A DNA stretch of 5,932 nucleotides, taken from NCBI GenBank assembly GCA_017509375.1, contig JAFWPT010000233.1, positions 1 through 5,932 on the forward strand, in the 5' to 3' direction. This document shows, piece after piece, positions 5,696 to 5,932 of the stretch (position 1 is the first letter of the stretch; every line of letters starts with the position of its first letter). Under the pieces are notes generated by a model. It was not told the origin of the DNA and did no database searches. It worked only from the letters and a program-made list of their open reading frames with translations. This DNA comes from Bacteroidales bacterium (GTDB lineage Bacteria > Bacteroidota > Bacteroidia > Bacteroidales > UBA932). Position numbers and translations under genes: made by a program.

Positions 5696-5932
5696 ATGAA
5701 AAAAATAACACTAACCTTAACTGCAATCCTGCTTGCGCTGCTCGCAGGAGCCACTGTCCCTCATCGTTCCAGTATTCCCGACATCCCCGGATACAAGACC
5801 CTGAAAGGCGATTTTCATATTCACACAAACTTCAGCGACGCCAACGTATGGCCTGTCACCAGAATTGACGAGGCCGATTTTGACGGTCTTGATTTCATCT
5901 CCATCACAGACCACCTTGAGACCCGTCATCAA
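5696..5932 (+). CDS. Exported PHP-domain (predicted metallo-phosphoesterase) protein, 5' part
   Basis: The frame is open for 79 codons from the ATG at 5696 to the window end, so the 3' part is missing. Residues 1-20 (MKKITLTLTAILLALLAGAT) form a Sec signal peptide; there is no lipobox Cys, so the product is probably periplasmic or otherwise exported. Residues 39-50 (GDFHIHTNFSDA) carry PHP motif I with His41 and His43, and Asp48 follows. GLDFISITDH (64-73) is motif II with Asp72 and His73. PHP domains are metal-dependent hydrolases known from histidinol phosphatases, nucleoside-monophosphate phosphatases and polymerase subunits; secreted versions are known in Bacteroidota, but their substrates are generally not settled. 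No SD precedes the start (ATAAATTTT). It is divergent from rpsU and probably unrelated to the translation genes. Confidence 0.88.
   Translation, partial: MKKITLTLTAILLALLAGATVPHRSSIPDIPGYKTLKGDFHIHTNFSDANVWPVTRIDEADFDGLDFISITDHLETRHQ

Overview
The window looks like a chromosomal segment from a Bacteroidales member (phylum Bacteroidota). Several things point there. The ribosomal proteins L21, L27 and S21 are of the Bacteroidota type. The rplU-rpmA-serS order fits that group. An outer-membrane protein with a carboxypeptidase-regulatory-like domain and a TonB-receptor-like plug is cut by the left edge. Promoters resemble the Bacteroidota TTTG / TAnnTTTG pattern, and almost no gene has a Shine-Dalgarno (SD) sequence. 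Genus cannot be fixed from the sequence alone.

Layout from left to right. Positions 1-1567 (minus) hold the N-terminal 522 codons of the outer-membrane receptor-like protein. Next come ruvC (1624-2181), serS (2174-3445), rpmA (3532-3792), rplU (3798-4109), an ATPase_2-like P-loop ATPase (4209-5360) and rpsU (5420-5614), all on the minus strand, so transcription runs from right to left. A short divergent promoter region (5615-5695) separates rpsU from a plus-strand gene (5696 to the edge) for an exported PHP-domain protein, truncated by the window.

The core is information-processing machinery: small-subunit protein S21, large-subunit proteins L21 and L27, seryl-tRNA synthetase and the Holliday-junction resolvase RuvC. 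The ATPase sits between rpsU and rplU; it has its own promoter-like sequence, a near-perfect palindrome over that promoter and its start codon, and an atypical Walker A motif. rplU has a promoter and an ~80-nt structured leader, and a terminator-like hairpin lies between rpmA and serS. ruvC starts on TTG inside the end of serS.

The most notable signal is upstream of rpsU. It is the only gene in the window with an SD, and that SD matches 11 of 12 positions of the extended anti-SD complement. In Bacteroidota, S21 itself helps sequester the anti-SD, so this fits S21 autoregulation. An 8-codon upstream ORF runs through this SD and ends in an ATGA overlap with rpsU. I saw no CRISPR array, insertion sequence, tRNA or rRNA, and no obviously foreign island. 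Nothing here amounts to a demonstrably new system; the rpsU leader and the ATPase with its palindrome are the best candidates for follow-up.
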